From assembly GCF_030683065.1 (NCBI RefSeq), contig NZ_JAUXMX010000033.1:62001-126000 (forward strand): a DNA stretch of 64,000 nt, read 5' to 3'. The stretch comes from Pseudomonas sp. GTDB taxonomy: Bacteria > Pseudomonadota > Gammaproteobacteria > Pseudomonadales > Pseudomonadaceae. The translations under genes were made by a program, and so were the position numbers. Shown here piece by piece: positions 22,401 through 30,595 of this stretch (its first letter is position 1; every line of letters begins with the position of its first letter). The notes beneath the pieces were generated by a model, which saw only the letters and a program-made list of their open reading frames with translations, ran no database searches and had not been told where the DNA came from.

Positions 22401-25400
22401 CGTAGGCGCTGGAATACAGTTCCGGCACCACCTGCGCAGACAGACTTAGCAGCCCGCTGCCGGTACCAATGGTGCCAAACAGCGTGGCGTTGGCGTGGGA
22501 GTTGTCGTGAGCGTCAGTGACTACGCCCTGGATACCGGCAGCAATGCCACCGGCCAGCGAAAACGCGGTGCTCTTGACCATGCCTGAACTGTTGGCGCTG
22601 ACGGTCATGTTGTCGTAACCATCAACCAGCTTGCCGGTCTCGCCCAGCCAGGCATCCACCTGGCTGTCCTTCTTCACGTAACCGTAACTGATGCCAATAG
22701 CGGCGCTGCCCAAATTCACGTTCAGCGAACCGTCAGTGGCCGAGTCCGGCCGGCCCGGGTCGACATCGCCAATACGCAGTTCCGTGGTATCTGCCGCAGT
22801 GATGACCAGGTTACCGGTATCCGAACCGCTGGCCGCAGTAACACCTGCCACTACGCGGTTCTCTGCACGAATATCGACGTAATTGACCACCACGCTGACG
22901 CCGCCAAGACCCACCACAACCGACTTGGATTCACCGGCAGCATCTTCGTCAGACACATTCTCGATGGTGGCGCCCACCACCACATTGTTCGCCGTCAGGT
23001 TGCTGTCGACGGTGGCAATGCTCATGTCATACATGCGGGTAATGCCGATCACACCGGCAATACCGACTGCCGAAACCTGTGCTGCACCAAGCAGCTGATT
23101 GTTATGCAGCAAGGCACGGCTGTTCACATTCAGGGTATCGACGTCGATCACGCCACCGGAGATACGCGCGGCGGTGACACTTTCACCTGACAACTCCAGT
23201 GACTTGCCGGCATCGGTGGCAGTGGTAGTGGCCGGTGCTCTCGTGCGCTCGAGGGTTGCGCCGGAGTCTGCCTCGATGGCGGCAAGGTCGTCAGTGGACA
23301 AATGGCTGTTGAATGCGGCCGTATCGGTCGTTAGCACATCGTTTATGACGCTGCGCGAAGCATCGAACTCGTCTTCGGCATCGAACTCGTCTTCGGCATT
23401 GGTGCCGTCATCGGCGGTGGTATCACCCTGACCAAACAGTGCGACACCGATACTGACTGCTGCACTGGCCACTCCGCCCGCACCGGCGATACTGGTCAGG
23501 TCGGTCTGACGCTGCGAGGTGGCATCGATATCCAGCAGAGTCGCCTTGATATCCGAGCCAACCACTTCGCTGTACACCTGGCTGCGGCCCAGCACGACGT
23601 TGGCGACCACGCCAACGCCAACCTTGGCGCCTACGCCAATACCCAGGGCAAACTGCCTGGCGTCGAGGATCTCCTGAGCGCTAAGGGTAACGTTGGAGGT
23701 CGCCGTGAGGCCGTCCTTGCCACGGATCTTGGTAGTGAAGCCGCCGCCGCTGGGCTTGCCAAAAATGCCCGCACGGGTCTCGCCACGGAACTCGGTGACA
23801 TCAATCATTGCCGCCCCGCCAAACCCGGCAGAAATACCGGCACCGAAGGCATGGCTATTAACATTTTCCAGCCGCTGCGCATCCACCGTCAGGTCAGTGA
23901 CGTTGACCAGCGTGGTACGGGTATCGGTTGCATCACTCAGGTCATTGCCGATCAGCGCCTTGCTGTCACCGCCGACGATGTTCACCGCCATGCCGAAACC
24001 GATGCCAGCTTTCCCACCGATTCCCACGGCACCGGCCGCAACGTTGGCTTCCTGACGACGGTCAGAGGCAACCGTCAGGCCGTTAGCTGTCAGCGTACCG
24101 CCCCGCAGCCAGGCTTGGGTGTCGCCCAGCTGTTCGGTAATCACCACCGAGGCCGCGCCACCCAGACCACTCCCGCCCGCAGCCACGCCCGCAGAAACTG
24201 CCTGGGCAACTTTCGAGCTGTTGGCATCGATGCTGACGGTATCGGCATTTACCGTGCTGTTATCGACTGTGGCTTTGGCCGCCTTCTTCTGGCTGTTGGT
24301 GGAGAAGCCACCGACACCCGAACTGTTACCCGAAATGGCCACGCCCGCCGATACCGCGAGACCGGCCTCATGGGCGCTGGCCCGCACCAGTACATCGGCA
24401 CCGCTCTGGTTGCTGATGCCAGCATTAATCGTGCTGTTCTTGATTTCAGCGGTGGTTGCATCGGACGAGTTGTTGGTCGCCACATTGACGTTGATTGCCA
24501 GTGACTTGCCGCCCGCACCACCCACGGTAATCGCACGTTGCTTGGTGCGACTGGTGGCATTCACCGCCAGACCGTCGACGCTTTGCGTGGTCTTATCCAG
24601 ATTGAGCAAGGCAAAGCCAGTGGTCAGCGTGTCGCGGTCCACCGGCGCGGCATTAGTATCGTCACCGTCGTCCTCAGCCTGACCCGACGTCGATAGATCC
24701 GGCAAGGTGCCGTAATTAGCCAGTGCACCGCCGTCCACGTTCATGCTCGCGCCTTTGCCTTCGGCAATCACGTTGGCACTGTTGACGGACGCGGAGGTGC
24801 TGCCGTATTCCAGCGCGGTCGCTATAGCCACCGCCCCGGCACCGCTACCAAGACCGATGCCCAGTGCGCCACTGCCAACCAAGTTTTCGCTGTACGCGTC
24901 GGCATTGACCAGAACATTGTTCCAGGCCTTGACGCTGGCGCCTTCTGCGATGCGTGCGCTGACATCACCATTAATGATGCCGGTGCTCACCGAACCAGCG
25001 AAGGCGCTCTGCTTGGGTGACGCTGCTACCCCGGCGCTGATGGTCAGCAGCCAGTTGTCGCGTGCGGCATCGACGATCAGGTTTTGCACCTTCAGCGTAG
25101 TGCTGCCAACCACAAGGTTGTCGCCCAGTACGGCCGCTTTTACGTCCGAATCGACCCGATTGGTCGCCACGGCGATACCGCCTGCCGAGCCGCCGCCGGA
25201 ACCCGTCCCCATCCAGGCCGTGGAAACGCTGTCGGTGAAATCATAGGCTTGCACGGTGACCGTGCCGCCTTCGGTGGCGCTGGCATCGGTGCTGCGATTA
25301 GTGCCGGTATCTTTGATCGCCGCTTCGACCTGCTGATCGACATTGTTGACGCCGATCGCGCCGGCAAAGGCCAATCCGGAGCCACCGGTGGCGCCGATGG

Positions 25401-28400
25401 CAATGGCATTGCCAACCAGCAGATTGTGATCATTGGAAGCGCCGCTGGTGGCCTTGACCAGCACATTGCCCGAGGCCTGCAACGCCGTATTGGCAATGCG
25501 CGCCTTGGTCGAATGCTCGTCGGTACCCACCAAATTCAGCGCGACCGCCAGGCCGCCGGCTTGCCCGGTTGAGCCTGCCGAACCTATTGCCACCGCACCG
25601 GCGACGTTGACCATGTCCATATCATTGGTGGCCGTGACGGCAACCGTCCCAGCATTGATGCTGCCACTGTCGGCGCCATCCCAATCGCCGATTTCGGCAA
25701 CGACACGATTATTCAGCCGGTTGACCGCAACCGAACCGACACCCGAGTATTTACCAGTGCTGACGCCGACGCCGATGGCCACGGTGTAGAGCAGAGAGTT
25801 GTCGCGGGCGTTGACGGCCACGTCGGCCGTACTTGCTACGCCCTGATTGACGTTGACATCCGCCATGCGCGCGGAGGTATCACTCTTCACATCGGCATGG
25901 GCGTAGGAGATACCCAGATTGCTCTTGCCTGCCTGCACCACACCGGCCACGGCGATGATGCGCTTGCCGGCCGAATTGTAGTTGTAGCTCGCGCCTGTGC
26001 CGTCGTCGGCGGTGAACACCTCGGTATTGTCGATGGCATCCGCGCCACTGAAGTCAAAATCGCTATTGATGGTGCTGCTACCCAGGCCATCCAGCAGGGC
26101 GTTCAGCGCAGCATCATCTTCGCCACTGGCATTGATGTGCAGGGTCTGCACACCACCGATGTCGGTTTTGCTGATCAGGGCATTGGTATCGGCACCGATT
26201 GAGCCCACTGCAAAGCTGCCGGCGAAGCCTTTGGAGTTTTCCACCCCGCCGTTATAACCACCGCCCGCGGCACCAATAACAATCCGGTTCACTGCGCTGG
26301 CTGAGACAGTCACGCTGTCAAAATCGGTCAGGGTACTGCGGCCCCCATCAACACCACTGATGACCGCCTCCACCGCGGAGCCACTATAGACGTCTTCGTT
26401 ATGGGCCGTGCTCAGTACATTGTTTGAGTCTGGGTTGATCCCTGGCAGCATGGCGCTGGGGTCATTGATTTCGGCAAAGGTAATCGCCAGTCCGCCGCCC
26501 TGCTTGCCGCCCAGGTAGAGCGAGCCGCCACCCACGCCGACATAGGCGTTGTTGTAGGCAGAAACTTCAAGACTGTCGTCACCGTCGTTGTTGCTGGTGA
26601 TCGAACTGTTGTCGATACGCGCCGAGGTACCGTCATAGATTTGTGCGCCAGAAATCGACAGCGCGCCATTGTTGCTGTCAGTGGTGGTCTGCGCAGAGCT
26701 GGTGATAGCCAGCGCCAGCGCCACCGAGGTGAGTTCACCGCCATGCAGTGCCTGCACTTTTACATCGCCGGCATTGCTTATGGTGCTGTTCTGGATACGC
26801 GCAAGCGCATCATTGAAGCTGATCTGGTAAGCAATCGCACCGGCGATGGTGTTCTGGTTGGACGGTGACTCGGCGCCCAGCATGGCCAGGGCCGCACCAC
26901 CGGACGCGGCAGCTGAAATCACGTTTTCCAGCGCCTGAACCGTTACATTGACGTCTGCAGCATTTTTACCGCTGATGGTGGCGCCATCGATAAACGCCTT
27001 GGCATCCAGATTATTGACTGACACCGCGAAACTGCCGGCAGCGGTCATACCGGTTTTGTCGTTACTCACAGCTGGGCTGCTGTCGCCGGCCGGCGCGGAC
27101 GAACTGCTGGCGCCATCACCGGCGGCATTGCCGATCGAGGCATCACCCGCGCCGGATGATGCGGCGGTGTAGCTGTCCGCCGCACTTGCACTGGGCTTGT
27201 TCCACCAGTTTTCAAATTTCTCAGCGATGCCGGGCTTGCTGTTGGGTTCTGTCGTTACCGCGCCGGCCACGGCCAGGGAACCATTGGTGCCAGCACTGCG
27301 TGCGCGTACCCTGACTTCATTGGCGATGATTTCGCGCGGATTAGGTGCGGGCGAGGTCGGCGCGGTTGGCGCCGGCTGGCTGTCATTCTTGAACGCCACC
27401 TTGGCTGACTCGGTACTGTTGTCGCCAATAAAGGCCTTTGTATCGCCTTGAGCGATGTTGACCGCGATGGACAGGCCTATGGCTGATTCATCTGACTTAT
27501 TGAACGCTCCGGAGGCAGCCCAATTGCCAAAATCATGGTCAGCCAATACCTCCAGCCCGGAGGTGCGCACATACGCCTGATTGCTCAACGAGGCATGGGT
27601 CAGCGACTCACTGTTGAGAATCGCCAGCACACCGTTGAACCCCATACCCTTGCCCATGCCCGACGACGGGGTAATCAGGAAGTGACGCTCATCGGTATGC
27701 GCCTTGATGCTGACATTGCCATCCACTACCAGGGTGGATGCACCAATTCCGGCAACCGCAGTGGCGGTCTGTTCGACGAAACTGATACTGGCCCCCACCG
27801 ACTTACCATTTTGACTGGTGCCGTTGCCATTGGGTATCAAACCCAAGGTCCCCAGGTTACCGGCCAGGTGCACGCTTTCATTCAGATTGTAGGCTTGCAC
27901 ATCCACAGAATTGGCAAAGTCGAAGCGGTAATCGATGGTCTTGAATGGTTTCGTGCTGTCAAAGATGGCCGGCGCTTCGGTGTTACCCGCCACTACCCTG
28001 CTGGCAGTCCAATTGCCGGTACCCGTGGTGGTGAGTTTGACGTTGTCACCAATCCACGCCTTGGTGTTCATATCGTTCCAGACCACGTTCAGCGAACCGC
28101 CGGTAGCGGTGGTGTCCGCTGACGCACCGGCATTGGCGAAGGTAGTCAAAACATTGTTCTGCATCCCGCCGATGCCATTGAACTTGTTCAGCACATCGGA
28201 AAAGGAATCCCATTTGTCATAGCTGGTGCTGATCGGCACTTTTTGCCGAGCCAGGACGCCCACATTGGCCGCCGAGATTTCCACGTGGTCGCCGATTTCG
28301 GCTACTGCATCGCCTGTATTGATGGCGAAATTCAGGGCAACCGCCAGACTTTTTTCCGAGGAGCCGGTCTGGTTGCTACCAGCAGTACGATCGCTCGGTG

Positions 28401-30480
28401 AGGCCACTGCGGCTTCAGCTGAACTGCGCCAGGCCCCCTGATCATCGCCGTGGGCAGCATTGTCATTACCACCGGCGATGGATGCGTTATCCGTACCCAA
28501 ATCAATGGCGCTGGCCAGCAATAAATTACCTGTGGACTGAATCTTCGGCGCCTCAGCCTGCCCGGCCTTGTTGTTGCCCAGGAACGCATAGGCCTCGTGA
28601 TCGGACAGGTTCATGGTAAAGGCCAGACCACCTTTGAAAGAGATCTTGCCGTCACTGTCCGTCGGAACTTCCGCACCCGCTGGCTTTTTGGCATTGGTGA
28701 GATTGTTCACGCCATCTTGCATTTTCCCTAGATAGCTAACCGGTTTGGCGCCCAAAGTACGCAAACCGGTACTGCTGCCTACCGTAACGCTAGATTTGAC
28801 CTGCTGGTGCACCGTGCGATCCAGCGCGGTGATGCTGACATTCCCGGTCTTATCGGTGGCAGTACCGAGTGATGCACCCATTTCTGCCGTGGCATTGGTA
28901 TTAAAGTCGCCTACGGCTACTGCGATGCCATATTCGGTATCCTTCAGGCCCATTGCAGAAGCCGATACCGAGTAGTAATTCTGGTTTTCCGCAGCCAGTA
29001 CCAAGCTGCTTGCGTCAAGAATCGCACCGCTTTCAATCACCGCGCTGGCATTGACATCTGATTCGCCAACGGCAATGGCCAAGACAACCTCATTGCCGCC
29101 ATCCGCGATCAGATCGAGCGCGCTGGCCGACAGGAAGGCCTCGTTGTGCGCCGTTACCTTGAGATCGCCACCCGATTGCACGGTGGCGCCGCTCTTGATC
29201 CGGGTGGTACTGCTGGCGTCAGCGGTGCTGTAAATGGCAGCTAGTGAGCCTTTGCCGCCTGAAGAAGTGGTGATCTGGCTGGCTTGACTGACTGCATGGG
29301 ACTCGGAAGCCATGGTGACATTGCCTGCAGCCTGCACATTGGCCGTGCCTTCCACAGTGACTGTCGCTTCGGCATCGGCCGCCATCAGATTGAACCCGGC
29401 GCCAGCAAAGGCGCCAGTGGCCATGACCGTTAAGCCGCCAGCCGGCTCTTCATAGAATGATGCGGTCGCCTTGCTCTGCGCCGTGGCGGTCACGTCGTTG
29501 GCATGAACTTTACCGGCCAGGGTGACGGACGACTCGGCAAGCGCTACCCCAAAACCAATCGCTTGGGTACTGCTGGCGGTGAGCGTGACATTACCGCTAG
29601 TGTTGCTAGTGACTTTGTCGCGGGCATCCAGCACGCCAGTACTGGTGATCTCAATGCTGTTGGCTTCGATGGTGATTCCGCCATCGGCCAGCAGGTCGCC
29701 GGCAATCAGCGCAGTGCCAGTGCCAAGGATGCCGTCGGCCACGATGCGAATGGTACCGCCGTCCTTGACCAGCGCCGTGGGCGCAGTGTAGTCACCGGTA
29801 TTCACCGCTGCCGCTGCCACATAACTGGCATCCAGAGCATTGCCGGCGATCAGCTTGCCACTGCTGGTGACATTGACCCCCGTGCCTTGCAGATCAATAC
29901 CGTCTTGGGCGTTGATCTTGCCATCGATGGTGATCAGCCCGGTAGACGAGACGGCCAGGGTATCGTCGATCGTCTTGGTGCCTGCAATAAGCTCATCAAT
30001 GTCACCGCTGGTGGGTGTGCGAACGGTCAACTGGCCAACGTTGACCACGCCCGACGGGCCGACCAGAAAACCGTGGGAGCTGGCAAACACCACGTTGCCG
30101 CCGAGGCTGCCGTTCTGGTATTTGCTGTTCAGAATGCCGTGGATTTCCGGCCGGCTGTCTTTCACGATATTGACCAGCTTGGCGGCATTGTCTGGCACTG
30201 TCAGGTTGACGGTGTTGGCCGAACCGACGACAAAGTGCTTGAACACGTTGACTGGCACGCCGCCAACGGTGTTGGCGTTCTGGATGGTCTGCACTGAGCC
30301 ATTGGTGGTGATGCTGGCCGTATTGGCGTCCACCACAATGTTGTGCGCTGGTGCCGCCAGCGCCTGCAGCGAGACGCTAGATAGCAAAGTTCCCCACGCC
30401 GCGGTTCGCGCCGCCAGCGATCGTGCAAATGGACTGCAATGACCAATAGCCAATGCCAGTGGATGGCGGGGAAACTTCAT
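13441..30480 (-). CDS. Giant two-partner secretion exoprotein, LktA-like filamentous adhesin (TpsA)
   Basis: A 5,679-residue exoprotein. ATG 30480 is taken as the start; a TTG at 30492 would add four residues. A long atypical signal peptide ends near LQALAAPAHN. The TPS secretion domain (about 45-250) carries FLVGPSG in place of the classical NPNGI motif, as in the leukotoxin LktA family of filamentous adhesins. Thousands of residues of Gly/Ala/Ser/Thr/Asn-rich parallel beta-helix repeats follow. They are interrupted by a Pro/Ser-rich linker (about 1035-1150), a helical segment (about 3280-3380), a Tyr-rich region with the only cysteine pair (3962 and 3969) and another helical insert (about 4240-4400). 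Three 120-residue near-identical repeats lie at 4741-5100. The tail is acidic, without a sorting motif. A role as surface adhesin or contact toxin is inferred. It lies between sapC and tpsB on the same strand. Confidence 0.93.
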   Translation of the reverse strand: MKFPRHPLALAIGHCSPFARSLAARTAAWGTLLSSVSLQALAAPAHNIVVDANTASITTNGSVQTIQNANTVGGVPVNVFKHFVVGSANTVNLTVPDNAAKLVNIVKDSRPEIHGILNSKYQNGSLGGNVVFASSHGFLVGPSGVVNVGQLTVRTPTSGDIDELIAGTKTIDDTLAVSSTGLITIDGKINAQDGIDLQGTGVNVTSSGKLIAGNALDASYVAAAAVNTGDYTAPTALVKDGGTIRIVADGILGTGTALIAGDLLADGGITIEANSIEITSTGVLDARDKVTSNTSGNVTLTASSTQAIGFGVALAESSVTLAGKVHANDVTATAQSKATASFYEEPAGGLTVMATGAFAGAGFNLMAADAEATVTVEGTANVQAAGNVTMASESHAVSQASQITTSSGGKGSLAAIYSTADASSTTRIKSGATVQSGGDLKVTAHNEAFLSASALDLIADGGNEVVLAIAVGESDVNASAVIESGAILDASSLVLAAENQNYYSVSASAMGLKDTEYGIAVAVGDFNTNATAEMGASLGTATDKTGNVSITALDRTVHQQVKSSVTVGSSTGLRTLGAKPVSYLGKMQDGVNNLTNAKKPAGAEVPTDSDGKISFKGGLAFTMNLSDHEAYAFLGNNKAGQAEAPKIQSTGNLLLASAIDLGTDNASIAGGNDNAAHGDDQGAWRSSAEAAVASPSDRTAGSNQTGSSEKSLAVALNFAINTGDAVAEIGDHVEISAANVGVLARQKVPISTSYDKWDSFSDVLNKFNGIGGMQNNVLTTFANAGASADTTATGGSLNVVWNDMNTKAWIGDNVKLTTTGTGNWTASRVVAGNTEAPAIFDSTKPFKTIDYRFDFANSVDVQAYNLNESVHLAGNLGTLGLIPNGNGTSQNGKSVGASISFVEQTATAVAGIGASTLVVDGNVSIKAHTDERHFLITPSSGMGKGMGFNGVLAILNSESLTHASLSNQAYVRTSGLEVLADHDFGNWAASGAFNKSDESAIGLSIAVNIAQGDTKAFIGDNSTESAKVAFKNDSQPAPTAPTSPAPNPREIIANEVRVRARSAGTNGSLAVAGAVTTEPNSKPGIAEKFENWWNKPSASAADSYTAASSGAGDASIGNAAGDGASSSSAPAGDSSPAVSNDKTGMTAAGSFAVSVNNLDAKAFIDGATISGKNAADVNVTVQALENVISAAASGGAALAMLGAESPSNQNTIAGAIAYQISFNDALARIQNSTISNAGDVKVQALHGGELTSVALALAITSSAQTTTDSNNGALSISGAQIYDGTSARIDNSSITSNNDGDDSLEVSAYNNAYVGVGGGSLYLGGKQGGGLAITFAEINDPSAMLPGINPDSNNVLSTAHNEDVYSGSAVEAVISGVDGGRSTLTDFDSVTVSASAVNRIVIGAAGGGYNGGVENSKGFAGSFAVGSIGADTNALISKTDIGGVQTLHINASGEDDAALNALLDGLGSSTINSDFDFSGADAIDNTEVFTADDGTGASYNYNSAGKRIIAVAGVVQAGKSNLGISYAHADVKSDTSARMADVNVNQGVASTADVAVNARDNSLLYTVAIGVGVSTGKYSGVGSVAVNRLNNRVVAEIGDWDGADSGSINAGTVAVTATNDMDMVNVAGAVAIGSAGSTGQAGGLAVALNLVGTDEHSTKARIANTALQASGNVLVKATSGASNDHNLLVGNAIAIGATGGSGLAFAGAIGVNNVDQQVEAAIKDTGTNRSTDASATEGGTVTVQAYDFTDSVSTAWMGTGSGGGSAGGIAVATNRVDSDVKAAVLGDNLVVGSTTLKVQNLIVDAARDNWLLTISAGVAASPKQSAFAGSVSTGIINGDVSARIAEGASVKAWNNVLVNADAYSENLVGSGALGIGLGSGAGAVAIATALEYGSTSASVNSANVIAEGKGASMNVDGGALANYGTLPDLSTSGQAEDDGDDTNAAPVDRDTLTTGFALLNLDKTTQSVDGLAVNATSRTKQRAITVGGAGGKSLAINVNVATNNSSDATTAEIKNSTINAGISNQSGADVLVRASAHEAGLAVSAGVAISGNSSGVGGFSTNSQKKAAKATVDNSTVNADTVSIDANSSKVAQAVSAGVAAGGSGLGGAASVVITEQLGDTQAWLRGGTLTANGLTVASDRRQEANVAAGAVGIGGKAGIGFGMAVNIVGGDSKALIGNDLSDATDTRTTLVNVTDLTVDAQRLENVNSHAFGAGISAGFGGAAMIDVTEFRGETRAGIFGKPSGGGFTTKIRGKDGLTATSNVTLSAQEILDARQFALGIGVGAKVGVGVVANVVLGRSQVYSEVVGSDIKATLLDIDATSQRQTDLTSIAGAGGVASAAVSIGVALFGQGDTTADDGTNAEDEFDAEDEFDASRSVINDVLTTDTAAFNSHLSTDDLAAIEADSGATLERTRAPATTTATDAGKSLELSGESVTAARISGGVIDVDTLNVNSRALLHNNQLLGAAQVSAVGIAGVIGITRMYDMSIATVDSNLTANNVVVGATIENVSDEDAAGESKSVVVGLGGVSVVVNYVDIRAENRVVAGVTAASGSDTGNLVITAADTTELRIGDVDPGRPDSATDGSLNVNLGSAAIGISYGYVKKDSQVDAWLGETGKLVDGYDNMTVSANSSGMVKSTAFSLAGGIAAGIQGVVTDAHDNSHANATLFGTIGTGSGLLSLSAQVVPELYSSAYGVTVSGGYSMGGSFAYAMTDAEAHATVADGVRFTGSGDVIVRSEVGDGSDADYQAAHAAAFAASGGLMLGVAGAEARASNNAQSVARVGNNVTIPDANFEVYARHTGVQIADADGYFVGAFAGGYQVALAESFSSTRVEFGKDPYATLERTGDLILDASSQNENQSFTTAGGGGFVSGSAAEAVVEAGDHANGNYAAAVLVDDWFSGYRSIPIDAGNVIIRATNEVNFFAGTDSTTVSVVGGSGAVSDVEVNTNAKVVLGKNVSLNALDINIDALNQARQIQTPWDSSYTTSVYGAGGGGANGTAALSNQNIKHLLAAVEVGENAILKISDLAWMYEGYRNGISLDAGTEFFVYDKAVIEVGGALQGAGAESDVDVVTRNNVTLSDGVQLSNAWGKIGLGTYSRGSAAAEANVSVWAIAGVAGGIADVHIDVDNTLTLGNNVVIDAYDQISLFAGRGSDGLNQNQLVADARSNIYNWTAIPIPAGNRARGVIVLDNNVVFGDNFAIGSDGHVSIGAIEGALSAKGSGVEKNPYLALFSTENTFGSSNKTASNLLTFNGSGSVTAGQYAYQSVSINQAGGITRQLYRFGSAEQQADKYSSRTELQTYINDLNARIAALQAWDNTQTVTEGTTLGDGDGVETGSSSGTDSTGIVSVGSNPYANEINDLRTQVVLLSAIVNDLSPDENFAIKVADVRASAGNVSLTAGSINMAAGSTPSFTAKGNANITIDNLSDRHLMLANLEIANQTGGNVFITGGANLGSAFIDEQAGSQSGVYVNHAPTGANFKSADVIVNGNITNLLSSVNISVAEGDLIQQALIQANAVNLNVDNGSLLLNNPNLEQTYGRDPNALINFTEQWKPANATDFVQFYLNDKYSTEITATGTTAFNDWFVGRALSIGGVQNPYYQSAPYRYNQMNIYFNWGFSDSTEYNGANPVTFYFNSDDSSRGGSQWRFQPVLDYQSKLTKTASYAQVKTQLDATSTSIIAEKVIINAKRLDINGTIVVGTDNSWSVNVGAGFDAKIQQFVQDAGLSAGDTLNLTPGETKYLRVVNPDYQPIFFLPDYDPAYYRTKTYTFDIAKTVGTSEIKLKYDVASGTLGIDEVPVSGGGYVAIRAAISSTGADGKIIVKDGLGQIAINNDSNTKLVVGTLSAGDDATGVIRITDLNKSNTVSQWYIHNPGNQIRQYQTDAWAVSHLDPNSSVDMGSYGGNGTTSSMTYNPLAGQLFYIREGATVGRTYTRPADGYLSKYPTTVGDWVYTTDWNTETSYYTTCAAKPEACSGGVAAQYLKQTYDYGSESTAGFGWGLSYSSYYGTGLTDADPYVRIPTRLDMDTHTYVKADHLILFQFTGVAEGNISVDSHSPIQLTGNIYNPSGTTNILTNADFTASSASSITSGITRIQANGDIGSASNSLSITTNELSLQSDNGSLGFNATAMGSSLTIDKLSAKYDILGTVDKNIVAKDGNTLISANTIDLTSLSGSIGSLGTLGDPTTYNYLNIASTGAVSLRAANDIVVSQATGDLQVERIEANDTVVIRVANGNLTNALGQQQKSEQELAYEASVWDSLNLLNGTAGERAVTAYENQFNSKYHTYWMLKQRLTDDSDSGFAIDAVYLDAMKIRYDTSDVAQLTAKVKAEYQALDAWFVDQVATPDSYANVADAIGQAQKGTLIGYDYGALLTSTYDDSFRLDIDAASNWYAKMVEGSTWKQSQLDISISAAALSADASGQLTDREANIVSSNIHLQASNGSVGKNLADVVFSVPRDNTATITNEQKSALLSAGPGDISTVLTDSAVTLTVKQVDPIKVATSAALNVAARDSIYIESASSLILGELASATDDIRLIVDGQIAAQAGVTNLKAHDLYLANTQGDIGSAAQALNVQLSGALRQAGAAGDLHLSHSGGNLLVGSVGAGGILSLSNDQDILGYDANHFLQGSGIALDVGSNDLGSAASRLNLKLSGADPLAVDAANAWLNVRDTTLFTLGDVTVEQRFDLESAGAVDLAGDLTAASLRLDLGGALSASGAPQINVSDDLEISASTIQLAAAAISAGSARLEATAGALSVGELATTNGDLALLAAGALSTSGIVDAQGELIADAQSISMNSGSALQGRGGATLTAIDDISLQTLTFGGDLDVDSTQGRITLDGPANAQAIDMLAATGLDANSAVTGTSLLLKTTAGALRVGDLSATHGDLSLLAAGVLSTSGIVDAQGELIADAQSISMNSGSALQGRGGATLTAIDDISLQALTFGGDLDVDSTQGRITLDGPVNAQAIDMLAATGLDANSAVTGTSLRLKTTTGALSVGDLSATNGDLSLLAGGALSTSGIVDAQGELIADAQSVSMNSGSALQGRGGATLTAIGDISLQALTFGGDLDVDSTQGHITLDGPVNAQAIDMLAATGLDANSAVTGTSLLLNAGAGNLAARDVANLTSTKDAITLTGNGIALASDSQLNSAGDILVTSSVGDIALGNVVADGRVTVNSAGSLELNNAVTSADDVDIDAAAAVSIAATTMIASGGRVDLDAASLTMGNGSLVQSASDTYIRTSGSMAVAALNSSAALTLQAGNDMLLGDDIAAAQLIKLDATDKIALADQASINAGASVVINANTLAMGAASRLDAVGQMSITTKGDMQLAALQTAWDGADAVRLNSGGMIIGRTDTAVHLRATGTNAQGSLNAVTGIGDPLVIDMPWLSAETLNGDINIVAERGLYSPFLRARNGNIKLKVNGNLTFGELIGNPYLWIDGAIDGDLIVMNQGKLASRQGLSIRQIDLNGGGPLVLEAPSIDVSVDSKGAANTYMSLSGFEGVSANQIDVRVVNTGKLNVDKYKSKTGSLSVDGDLNLDKALVLESLNMQTASLTLSLNNFDPRPLNVSGQLMSPGAEFWLDTQGYELRTNALATRYRDPLVMFFYQPGIPQELQQLSLQRLSAEYIMQTRLSEPLLLEYGFKTPDYSSYSNYSSPVSFGSSTVNTEEQSSNEDADLPPADEKFLEISSR
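15181..16260 (-). repeat. Three tandem 360-bp near-identical repeats inside tpsA
   Basis: Copies at 15181-15540, 15541-15900 and 15901-16260 have exactly the same length (360 bp, 120 codons) and differ at only scattered bases. Each encodes a block with LSTSGIVDAQGELIADAQS, SALQGRGGATLTAI and ALTFGGDLDVDSTQG or close variants. The surrounding beta-helix repeats are far more diverged, so this triplication is recent or kept uniform by recombination. Confidence 0.95.
23361..23396 (-). repeat. 18-bp tandem duplication inside tpsA
   Basis: Two identical 18-base units encode the acidic hexapeptide EDEFDA twice in a row. Being in frame, gain or loss of a unit would not disrupt the protein. Confidence 0.9.
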
Positions 30481-30595
30481 TTTTCGGCCCAATCTATTAA
30501 TGATGATGAAATAACGTCATTCGGCAAAGCCGAGGTGGGTACCGTCAGGTGGGTATAGATAGTCATCCAGTTACCGTGAGACGGTTCTTGGATGA

